This document shows positions 1 to 6,070 of a DNA stretch of 10,908 nucleotides, piece by piece. Position 1 is the first letter of the stretch. The number at the start of each line of letters is the position of its first letter. The notes below the pieces were generated by a model that was given only the letters and a program-made list of their open reading frames with translations, was not told the DNA's origin and ran no database searches. The DNA lies in NCBI GenBank assembly GCA_900550005.1, contig URQL01000045.1, positions 1 through 10,908 of the forward strand, written 5' to 3'. Source of the stretch: an uncultured Erysipelotrichaceae bacterium. Lineage in GTDB: Bacteria > Bacillota_I > Bacilli_A > Erysipelotrichales > Coprobacillaceae. The position numbers were made by a program, and so were the translations under genes.

Positions 1-1336
1 TACCTGTAAAAGCAAATGGAGAAGTCCTGTTACGATCTGTATTATCTTTTGAGAAGGTTGGTACTACAGATACACCTGTTTGGAAACGTGCTCCATGAAC
101 ACTTTCTTTAATTTCTCCAGTGATAATTGAATCAATCACTTGATTTAATTCATCACCTAAGAACATTGAAATAATTGCAGGTGGTGCTTCATCAGCACCT
201 AAACGGTGATCATTTCCGGCAGAAGCAATAGACATTCTAAGTAAGTCTGCATATTCATCTACACCTTTGATTGTACAAGCTAAAGCAGCTAAGAATGGTA
301 TATTATGAATTGGATCATTTCCTGGATTAAATAAGTTTAACCCCGTATTAGCGATAATTGAGAAGTTATCATGTTTACCAGATCCATTTACTCCAGCAAA
401 TGGTTTTTCATGCAATAAACATCTAAGACCATGTTTTTTCGCAACATCTTGCATGATGTTCATTAATAAATGGTTATTATCTGTTGTAATATTCATTTTT
501 GCATAAACACAAGCAACTTCATGTTGTGCAGGTGCTACTTCGTTATGTTTTGTTTTAGATGGAATACCGTATTTCCATAATTCTTCATCTAAATCTTTCA
601 TAAAGGCTGCTACTTTACGTTTTAAGCTACCAAAATAATGATCTTCTAATTCTTGTCCTTTTGGAGCCATAGCACCAAATAATGTACGTCCTGTAAGTTT
701 TAAGTCCATACGTTTTTGATAATATTCATCTAATACTAAGAAATATTCTTGTTCAGCTCCGACAGATGCGCTAGCACTAACCACTTCGTCATGTCCTAAT
801 AAATTCATTAATCTTTTAACTGCATAACTTAATGAATCCATTGAACGAAGTAATGGTGTTTTCTTGTCTAATGCTTCTCCTGTATAAGAACAGAATAATG
901 TTGGAATATATAATGTCCCATCTTTAACAAAAGCAGGTGAAGTACAATCCCAAGCTGTATAACCTCTTGCTTCAAATGTCGCTCTTAATCCTCCTGATGG
1001 GAAAGATGATGCATCAGGTTCTCCTTTTCTAAGTGTTTTACCACTAAATTCAGTAATTGCATGACCATTTCCATCTGGTTCTAAGAAAGAATCATGTTTT
1101 TCAGCCGTTAATCCAGTCATTGGCATGAACCAGTGAGTAAAGTGAGTTGCTCCTTGTTCAATTGCCCAAATTTTCATTGCATTAGCAATAACTGTTGCTA
1201 CTTCTTTAGATAAAGGTTCCCCTTTATCTAAAGCTTCATGAAAAGCTTTATATACTGATTTTGGAATACGTGCTTTCATCGTATCATCAGTAAATGTTTT
1301 ACAACCATAAGTCTCAATAATTTCATTCATGTCCAC
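1..1336 (-). CDS. glnN: Glutamine synthetase type III, N-terminal 445 residues (partial)
   Basis: This is the N-terminal part of a type III glutamine synthetase, a cytoplasmic enzyme that makes glutamine from glutamate, ammonia and ATP. The family is about 700 residues long; 445 codons are visible and the 3' end lies beyond base 1. Seen in the translation are GAEQEYF (193-199), which fits the metal-binding E-x-E element, NGSGKHDNFS (317-326), AGNDHRLGADEAPPA (373-387), and DRNRTSPFAFTG at the window edge. These are typical of the GSIII class and not of the shorter GlnA class. I prefer the GTG at 1336: the Shine-Dalgarno AAGGAGGT (near 1347-1354) lies about 10 bases before it, while the in-frame ATG at 1330 is about 16 bases away. 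The gene has its own promoter and is separated from upstream genes by a terminator, so it is probably transcribed independently. The family is certain; the start is moderately certain. Confidence 0.95.
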   Translation of the reverse strand, partial: MDMNEIIETYGCKTFTDDTMKARIPKSVYKAFHEALDKGEPLSKEVATVIANAMKIWAIEQGATHFTHWFMPMTGLTAEKHDSFLEPDGNGHAITEFSGKTLRKGEPDASSFPSGGLRATFEARGYTAWDCTSPAFVKDGTLYIPTLFCSYTGEALDKKTPLLRSMDSLSYAVKRLMNLLGHDEVVSASASVGAEQEYFLVLDEYYQKRMDLKLTGRTLFGAMAPKGQELEDHYFGSLKRKVAAFMKDLDEELWKYGIPSKTKHNEVAPAQHEVACVYAKMNITTDNNHLLMNIMQDVAKKHGLRCLLHEKPFAGVNGSGKHDNFSIIANTGLNLFNPGNDPIHNIPFLAALACTIKGVDEYADLLRMSIASAGNDHRLGADEAPPAIISMFLGDELNQVIDSIITGEIKESVHGARFQTGVSVVPTFSKDNTDRNRTSPFAFTG

Positions 1337-1397
1337 TGTAAGTCTTACCTCCTTAACTTTTTTAAGTATTTTACCCTACCTATTTACTTACACGACT

Positions 1398-1425
1398 ATT
1401 ATACCATTACAAAAAAAGGTGTCAA
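1398..1425 (-). promoter_or_regulatory. Promoter of glnN
   Basis: On the minus strand there is a perfect TTGACA (-35, 1420-1425), a 16-base spacer and a perfect TATAAT (-10, 1398-1403). It reads toward the glutamine synthetase start at 1336 and implies a leader of roughly 55 bases with a strong Shine-Dalgarno. I saw no convincing GlnR/TnrA-type operator or glutamine riboswitch in the leader. A vegetative sigma factor promoter is the natural reading. Confidence 0.85.
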
Positions 1426-1451
1426 ACGAAAATAAAGTAAGAAAGCAATTA

Positions 1452-1497
1452 CAAATAAAAAAATAGAAGGATGTAAACCTAAATCAACATCCTTCTT
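1452..1497 (-). terminator. Rho-independent terminator upstream of glnN
   Basis: On the minus strand the arms AGAAGGATGT and ACATCCTTCT (1465-1474 and 1487-1496) form a perfect 10-bp stem with a 12-base loop, followed by TATTTTTTTATTT. It lies directly after the stop codon of the orphan GH1 3' end. By position it was probably the original terminator of the GH1 gene. It now lies downstream of the ABC permease and is the first good terminator for the peptide cassette transcript. Confidence 0.85.
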
Positions 1498-1500
1498 TAA

Positions 1501-1570
1501 TATTACTTTCCTGTTGTTTCTTTAATCACTTGTTGATAATAATAGAAACTATCTTTTTTATAACGTTTTA
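1501..1570. repeat. Direct repeat, distal copy (70 bp)
   Basis: This copy matches 6071-6140 in the same orientation at 69 of 70 positions. The single mismatch is at 1509 (T) against 6079 (A), and 61 bases (1510-1570 against 6080-6140) are identical without interruption. Similarity ends sharply on both sides. The copies are 4,570 bases apart and bracket the peptide/radical SAM/ABC cassette exactly. Confidence 0.95.
1503..1570 (-). pseudogene. Orphan 3' end of the GH1 6-phospho-beta-glucosidase gene
   Basis: Reading minus-strand from 1570, this fragment encodes the last 21 residues and stop codon of the GH1 protein at 6073-7464 (KRYKKDSFYYYQQ...KETTGK). The only difference is a synonymous glycine codon (GGA here, GGT in the intact gene). 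Upstream of 1570 the similarity stops abruptly and the DNA becomes the tail of the ABC permease region. There is no start codon or ribosome binding site, so it is not translated as a GH1 product. It is best read as the displaced original 3' end, cut off when the 4.5-kb cassette entered. Confidence 0.9.
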
Positions 1571-1616
1571 TTATTTATAAAATATCATAAATTAACTTAT
1601 CATATTAATATTCTCA

Positions 1617-2396
1617 TTATGTTCCTGAACTTGAATAATGCCTTAAAGAAACATTCCATATTCTTATAGCTAAACATATCAAGCAAAGTGATAAAAATAA
1701 GAATATAAAACTGAAATAAGCCGAATAATTTAAAATAGATTTTACCGAATAATAACTTGCAATACCAAATGGAAGTAATATCGTCAAGAAAAACTGTATC
1801 ATTTTTGGATATATTGTTAACGGATATTTACAAAAGTCTAAAAATTTAAAAATAAGATACATTAATGCTCGGCTTTTTTTTAATTTAAAAGCGGTTGATG
1901 CAACAATTATTTTTATTGCTATAATAATTAAACAAGAAGATAAAATATAAACAAAAAACGATAAATTTAAATTCATTCTCATTTTTATACATGAATAAAT
2001 AACAATAATTGAAGATATAATTATACTTCCTATTGCCTCCATTTGGAATCTATCGATAATTACAGCCAATAAAGATGGTATAGGCTTAATTAAATATTTA
2101 TCAAATTCTCCTCTAGCAATAATAGTACCAGCAAAACTCCAAAGATTGTCTGTTAATAAATCGGTAATTCCTATAATTAAGGATATATATCCTTGTAAAA
2201 ATAAAAGCTGATAATAATTCCAATCTCCTAAACTAATCGTATTTTTAAAAATAATCAATAAAGTTAGGATTGAAAATAGTTGATTTATGGAAAAAGTAAT
2301 AATTCCTATAAAATAATCCAATTTATATATAGATAATTTTTGAAGATTATATTTCTGTAATTTTAAATATATTTTAAAATATTTTATAAGTTTCAT
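1617..2396 (-). CDS. ABC-2 type transporter permease (COG3694-like), last gene of the peptide cassette
   Basis: This is a 259-residue membrane protein of the usual length for ABC-2 permeases of the COG3694/COG4587 type, with about six hydrophobic segments (roughly 27-50, 61-80, 120-137, 145-168, 193-214, 224-245). The sequence GEFDKYLIKP (97-106), after the second segment, and the ending RIWNVSLRHYSSSGT are typical of this family. It starts two bases after the stop of the upstream permease and has a G-rich Shine-Dalgarno (GGGGGAT) in the end of that gene, so the two are translated together. With its partner permease and the ATPase it should form one exporter. In this context it probably exports the modified peptide or protects the producer from it. 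The gene is very AT-rich. No strong terminator follows it before the repeat, so its transcript probably runs through the GH1 fragment to the hairpin at 1465-1496. Confidence 0.85.
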   Translation of the reverse strand: MKLIKYFKIYLKLQKYNLQKLSIYKLDYFIGIITFSINQLFSILTLLIIFKNTISLGDWNYYQLLFLQGYISLIIGITDLLTDNLWSFAGTIIARGEFDKYLIKPIPSLLAVIIDRFQMEAIGSIIISSIIVIYSCIKMRMNLNLSFFVYILSSCLIIIAIKIIVASTAFKLKKSRALMYLIFKFLDFCKYPLTIYPKMIQFFLTILLPFGIASYYSVKSILNYSAYFSFIFLFLSLCLICLAIRIWNVSLRHYSSSGT

Positions 2397-2398
2397 AT

Positions 2399-3226
2399 TT
2401 ATCCCCCATTTATAGATATATAATGCACAACTTTATTCCATATTTTTTTTATTAAAAAATGAAATAAAATAATCCATAAAATTTGAATTATCAAGCCAAA
2501 TAAAATTTCATTTAATGATTTTTTTTGTAAAAGGATTTCAACAGGAAAACATATTGAATAATAAAAAGGTAGACATTTAACTATATTTAAAAAAATTTGA
2601 GGAAGCATAAAAATTGGAATAGCACTCCCTGATAGAAATTCTATTAATAGTAACTTAAACTTTGATATTCCCCAGTTACTCATGGTTATAAAGGAGAAAA
2701 GTCCAAATAGGTATTCAAATTCAAATATAATATAAAACCCACAACTTGTTGAAATAAAAAATAAGAAAAAATATGCAAAATTTAACAATTTGATATTAAA
2801 AAAAATAACATAAATTAAAAATAATAAAATAATTGGCGAACATATATATATAACATAAAATAAAGCTGAACCAAATGTTTTTGATAAATTAAGTAAATAA
2901 AAAGAAATTGGCTTAGTTAAAGAGAATACGATATTTCCATCTTTGATGTCCTTTGATACATAAAAATCAGTATCCTGAAATAAAATAAGTTGTACAATTG
3001 TCACTAATAAATAATATGGTAAAATTTCATTTAGACTATATCCATTCATATTATTAGTATTTGAAGATAAAAAAACATTATACCATATTAAATAATTAAT
3101 TACCGCTCCTAATAAATTACCAAATATCATAAAAATAAAATTCAAATTATAATTTTTTTGAGATTGATATGAAATATCAGCAAATGTTTTTAATAATACA
3201 ATTTTTTTATGAAGCTTTTTTTTCAT
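2399..3226 (-). CDS. ABC-2 type transporter permease (COG4587-like)
   Basis: This is a 275-residue polytopic membrane protein with about six hydrophobic segments (roughly 28-52, 68-84, 118-143, 148-182, 197-228, 240-260). The motif KDGNIVFSLTKPISFYLL (95-112) and the segment FLSGSAIPIFMLP (197-209) are features of the paired permeases that work with COG4586 ATPases; the protein ends in a short GG tail like its relatives. The ATG at 3226 overlaps the end of the ATPase gene by 20 bases, indicating translational coupling. It probably pairs with the permease at 1617-2396 as a heterodimer. The substrate is not shown by sequence; the modified peptide is the obvious candidate. Confidence 0.85.
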   Translation of the reverse strand: MKKKLHKKIVLLKTFADISYQSQKNYNLNFIFMIFGNLLGAVINYLIWYNVFLSSNTNNMNGYSLNEILPYYLLVTIVQLILFQDTDFYVSKDIKDGNIVFSLTKPISFYLLNLSKTFGSALFYVIYICSPIILLFLIYVIFFNIKLLNFAYFFLFFISTSCGFYIIFEFEYLFGLFSFITMSNWGISKFKLLLIEFLSGSAIPIFMLPQIFLNIVKCLPFYYSICFPVEILLQKKSLNEILFGLIIQILWIILFHFLIKKIWNKVVHYISINGG

Positions 3227-4154
3227 GATAAATTTGACTAATTAAATCTTCTAAAGTATTATCTGATATTTCAAGTTTATTAATCGTGGCTATCGAAGCA
3301 AGATATTTAATAATTACTGGTGACAATTGTGAATCAGAATCGACTTTAATAATTAAATTTTGATTTTCATCCGATATACTTAAATTATCATATTTGTTAA
3401 ATAATAATTTTTTAATTTCCTTGATATCTTCAAAAATTTGACACTTGATAATTGTTTCTTTCTTATATACTTGATAAAATTTTTCAGTAGGACCGTCAAA
3501 TAATATTTTACCACTATCTAAAATGACTAACTGATTACATAATTTTTCAATATCCTTCATATCATGAGACGTAATAATAAATGTAGTCTTATATTCTTGA
3601 TTATATTGTATAAGTGCATCCCTAATTTTATTCTTGATCATGATATCAAGTCCAATTGTAGGTTCATCTAAAAATACTATTTTAGGATGATGAAGTAATA
3701 TACAAGCAATTTCTGCCCTCATACGTTGCCCTAATGAAAGAGTTCTAACAGGTTGCTGTAAAAATTCATCTAATTCAAATCTCTCAATTAAATAATTCAT
3801 CATAGACACATAATTTTTATCTTCAACATCATAAATGATTTTCAATACTTCAAATGTGTTTTTAAGAGGTAAATCCCACCATAGTTGTGATTTTTGCCCA
3901 AACATAACACCAATATTTTTAGCATTTTTTTCTCGATTAATATAAGGTATATTACCATCTAACTTACAAATTCCACTATCAGGTATAAGAATCCCTGATA
4001 GTATTTTTACAAGGGTGGATTTTCCAGCTCCATTCATTCCAATTAATCCTACCATTGATCCTTGCTGAATACAAAAATTTACATTATCTAAAGCACGTAT
4101 CACTTTCCCATTTGATAATTTATAACTTTTATTTATATCAATCAATTCAATCAT
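3207..4154 (-). CDS. ABC transporter ATP-binding protein (COG4586-like)
   Basis: This is a complete 315-residue ABC ATPase that drives the two permeases encoded downstream. Seen in order are Walker A GMNGAGKST (39-47), the Q-loop region GVMFGQKSQLWWDLP (82-96), which is characteristic of the COG4586 subgroup, the signature LSLGQ (139-143), Walker B IVFLDEP (159-165), D-loop GLD (168-170) and the H-loop histidine (197). The C-terminal 90 or so residues are an accessory region common in this group. I chose the ATG at 4152-4154. The frame also opens with GTG codons at 4164-4166, immediately after the radical SAM stop, but the AGGTGGTG there is better read as the ribosome binding site about 8 bases before the ATG. 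The tight spacing places it in one operon with the radical SAM gene. Confidence 0.9.
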   Translation of the reverse strand: MIELIDINKSYKLSNGKVIRALDNVNFCIQQGSMVGLIGMNGAGKSTLVKILSGILIPDSGICKLDGNIPYINREKNAKNIGVMFGQKSQLWWDLPLKNTFEVLKIIYDVEDKNYVSMMNYLIERFELDEFLQQPVRTLSLGQRMRAEIACILLHHPKIVFLDEPTIGLDIMIKNKIRDALIQYNQEYKTTFIITSHDMKDIEKLCNQLVILDSGKILFDGPTEKFYQVYKKETIIKCQIFEDIKEIKKLLFNKYDNLSISDENQNLIIKVDSDSQLSPVIIKYLASIATINKLEISDNTLEDLISQIYHEKKAS

Positions 4155-4166
4155 TTTTAACACCAC

Positions 4167-5393
4167 CTATTCCCAATTTGTCAATAAACATGGAATTTTT
4201 CCATATAAATCATTTGACCAAGCATATGCATAAGATCTTGACCATAAACCACATACTTTCTTACAACCTAACTTACCACACAAACTATTTTTAAATGTTA
4301 CATTACGTATATCTTTTAATACCTCACTATTTTTCCATATTTCAGCAAAATTATCATAAATTGAACCAATTTTAAGTTCATCATATTCTGATAATAATGG
4401 AAAAGGGTAAATGTTACCATTGACTTTTATATAAAAGCCATCTTTCCCTTCGGGTGAAAAATAAAATTCAAAAGGTCGATAATCATTAGAAAATTCTTCC
4501 CATAAGGGTGTATCTATTCCTTGATCTATTTGAGACTGAATAAGTAAGTGTGGATACCGTTCCCTCATATCATTAATAATTTTTTTAGCTTTTGGAACAA
4601 TATTTTGATAATAATCTACTGCTTTATCCTTTTTAGCTCGTCCTGAAAAACATACTGTTCCAAATTTAATAACTGTAGGATTAATTTCTGAAGCAAATTG
4701 GATAAAATTAGGTATATCTTCATAATTGTTTTCTGTAATAACATATGACAATATAGACTTTTTAGCTTTATTTATTACTTTTGTTATATTTTTCTTTGCA
4801 ATCAACCAATTGAAAGAATTGTATTCATATTTATAAGACTCATCAAATCCATTACAGGATATTTGCATATTAAATGCATTTTCAATTACCCATGAATATT
4901 TTTCAATATTTTGACCACATATGATTCCATTTGAAATAAAAGAATACAATAGCCGATGTTTCCTTGCTAATTTACATATTTCAATAAAATCTTTTCTAAA
5001 AAAAGGTTCCCCTCCAACAAAATTAACTCTTAATACCCCTAATTTTTTTAACTTTGAAAAAGTCATGTCCAATTCCTTTAAAGAAATTTCTTGATCAACA
5101 AAATTCGAAGAAGAAGCATAACACATTTTACATTTATAATTACATCCTTTATTTATTTGAATTTGAGTTTTGATAGGTGCATAATATGAATATAAAGAAT
5201 CATATTTGACTTTTTTTGAATGATTTAAAACGATTTCTGGTACATCTTCTGATTTTACTAATTTAATCATTCTTTTCATATTCGGCTCTACATAGAACCA
5301 TTTCTTTAAAAACGGTTCATATCGATAAGTACAAAGCCATCTATTTTCCTTAGAAACTATATCAATTGGTTCTGTCGAATAATCTATAAACAT
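4167..5393 (-). CDS. Radical SAM enzyme with C-terminal SPASM/twitch-like domain, probable peptide maturase
   Basis: This 408-residue cytoplasmic iron-sulfur enzyme is predicted to cleave S-adenosylmethionine to a radical and modify the adjacent 32-residue peptide. An N-terminal extension of about 75 residues precedes the core. The 4Fe-4S motif is CNYKCKMC (C84, C88, C91), followed by the SAM-binding GGEP at 127-130. The C-terminal region has GNIYPF...KIGSIYDNFAEIW (326-353) followed by cysteines 372, 377, 381 and 402, resembling SPASM/twitch auxiliary cluster domains of RiPP maturases. The cysteine usually found after the G-x-[IV] turn is replaced here by Phe-Pro, so probably only one auxiliary cluster binds. 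I see no clear RRE (PqqD-like) domain, though the N-terminal extension could bind the leader. A strong Shine-Dalgarno (AAGGAGGT, 9 bases before ATG) supports the start. Thioether formation, another crosslink or epimerisation cannot be told apart by sequence. Confidence 0.9.
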   Translation of the reverse strand: MFIDYSTEPIDIVSKENRWLCTYRYEPFLKKWFYVEPNMKRMIKLVKSEDVPEIVLNHSKKVKYDSLYSYYAPIKTQIQINKGCNYKCKMCYASSSNFVDQEISLKELDMTFSKLKKLGVLRVNFVGGEPFFRKDFIEICKLARKHRLLYSFISNGIICGQNIEKYSWVIENAFNMQISCNGFDESYKYEYNSFNWLIAKKNITKVINKAKKSILSYVITENNYEDIPNFIQFASEINPTVIKFGTVCFSGRAKKDKAVDYYQNIVPKAKKIINDMRERYPHLLIQSQIDQGIDTPLWEEFSNDYRPFEFYFSPEGKDGFYIKVNGNIYPFPLLSEYDELKIGSIYDNFAEIWKNSEVLKDIRNVTFKNSLCGKLGCKKVCGLWSRSYAYAWSNDLYGKIPCLLTNWE

Positions 5394-5433
5394 ATTGTTA
5401 TACCTCCTTCAATAAGCAAAATTAATTATAAAA

Positions 5434-5469
5434 TTCTAGTACAGATAAAATATAATATCTGTACCAGAA
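5434..5469 (-). promoter_or_regulatory. Intercistronic stem-loop between peptide gene and radical SAM gene
   Basis: In the minus-strand RNA the arms UUCUGGUACAGAUA and UAUCUGUACUAGAA form a 14-bp stem with one G-U pair and an 8-base A/U loop. It begins 7 bases after the peptide stop codon and is followed by a weak U-rich tract (UUUUAUAAUUAAUUUU). Its place between precursor and enzyme fits a partial terminator or 3'-end stabiliser that yields more precursor mRNA than enzyme mRNA, as in many bacteriocin operons. The fold is seen; the function is inferred. Confidence 0.65.
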
Positions 5470-5475
5470 TAACGA

Positions 5476-5574
5476 CTAATCATCTGTAACAATGATAGAG
5501 CAAATAGCTACCGCTTTACCACCATCCATTGGTCTTAATGCATCATCCGCAATAATCACATTTGATTGTTCCAT
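5476..5574 (-). CDS. Putative RiPP precursor peptide, 32 residues
   Basis: A short gene missed by usual length cut-offs. Its ATG (5572-5574) is preceded by AAGGGGG at good spacing, and the stop is TAG at 5476-5478. The product begins MEQSNVIIADDALRPM and continues DGGKAVAICSIIVTDD. An acidic, soluble leader (1-19) ends in a Gly-Gly at 18-19, followed by a 13-residue hydrophobic segment (20-32) with a single cysteine (25) and two terminal aspartates. There are no aromatic residues or histidine and no signal peptide. It is first in an operon with a radical SAM maturase and an ABC exporter, and is separated from the enzyme by a stem-loop; together these make it the likely substrate. I do not recognise a named precursor family. 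The Gly-Gly might be the cleavage point, but no C39-type peptidase is encoded nearby. The alternative is a chance short frame, made unlikely by the ribosome site, promoter and position. Confidence 0.8.
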   Translation of the reverse strand: MEQSNVIIADDALRPMDGGKAVAICSIIVTDD

Positions 5575-5600
5575 TTTTATCCCCCTTCCCATTATTATAG

Positions 5601-5624
5601 TAACAACTAGTATCCTAACTGTTG
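5601..5624 (-). promoter_or_regulatory. Possible leader hairpin upstream of the peptide gene
   Basis: In the RNA from the cassette promoter, AACAGUUAG and CUAGUUGUU can pair (9 bp, two G-U pairs) around a GAUA loop, just after the predicted transcription start. It could stabilise the messenger or be a protein-binding site. The stem is modest, and in AT-rich DNA it may be chance. Confidence 0.3.
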
Positions 5625-5629
5625 CTTTA

Positions 5630-5657
5630 ATTATATTACTTTTTTATCTATAGTCAA
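5630..5657 (-). promoter_or_regulatory. Promoter of the peptide/radical SAM/ABC operon
   Basis: On the minus strand TTGACT (-35, 5652-5657) and a perfect TATAAT (-10, 5630-5635) are separated by 16 bases. The predicted transcript starts near 5622, giving a leader of about 50 bases before the peptide ATG at 5574. No other good promoter is visible between here and the last permease, so this one probably drives all five genes. The near-consensus boxes suggest strong basal transcription unless a repressor acts. Confidence 0.8.
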
Positions 5658-6005
5658 CAATAATTTGTTAAATATCTAATTTAAACGCATTGTATTTGTG
5701 TATATACAATTTTAAGCTATTTTTTGTATTTTGTTGTTTAATTATGTATTTTGCATAAAGTTTGCTATTATAAATTATCCTCTACTGATATATTTTCAAC
5801 AATTAGTCATTAAAACATAAATTGCATGCTGATCAAATTATTTATAAACACTATAAACATGGAGTAAAAAATATAGTTAAACTATAAAAAATACATGTCA
5901 AAAGTGCAGTTTTATCTGTTACTATATATCTGCGTTACTTTTCACATTTAAAAAATCTACTTTCACTTCGTTCAGTAAATTTAAATCATTGCTTCATTTT
6001 ATAAA
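5658..6005. other. Non-coding region upstream of the peptide operon
   Basis: About 350 very AT-rich bases with no open frame that looks like a gene on either strand, no tRNA and no recognised riboswitch. Two things can be seen. One is a set of related boxes reading CAAAATACA on the minus strand at 5745-5753 and 5725-5733, with a looser CACAAATACA at 5691-5700, all upstream of the operon promoter. The other is a perfect 7+1+7 palindrome, TATAGTTAAACTATA, at 5872-5886. It may carry regulator sites, a small RNA, or the non-coding end of the inserted element. I cannot tell which. Confidence 0.5.
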
Positions 6006-6040
6006 GGAAAAAATAAAAAGCCATCTCAATGAGATGACTT
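6006..6040 (-). terminator. Rho-independent terminator of the GH1/GH31 operon
   Basis: On the minus strand AAGUCAUCUC-AUU-GAGAUGGCUU (6018-6040) gives a 10-bp stem with one G-U pair and a 3-base loop, followed by TTTATTTTTTCC. It lies about 30 bases after the GH1 stop codon. It differs in sequence from the terminator that follows the orphan GH1 end, so if the cassette was inserted this one was probably brought in with it and replaced the original. Confidence 0.85.
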
Positions 6041-6070
6041 GAATATAATATTAATTTACGCCAAGATAAT

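Noticed and set aside
4055..4294. Plus-strand open frame of about 79 codons
   Set aside because: It lies antisense across the well supported ATPase and radical SAM genes, has no clear ribosome site, and its composition is a reflection of the opposite strand.
5843..5859. Tandem TATAAACA repeat
   Set aside because: Two 8-base copies in very AT-rich DNA are likely chance and do not align with any promoter or gene.
1571..6070. Terminal inverted repeats marking an insertion sequence or transposon
   Set aside because: Only short AT-rich similarities (such as GAATAT and AATATTAAT) occur at the two inner ends, with no transposase. The long direct repeats explain the boundaries better.
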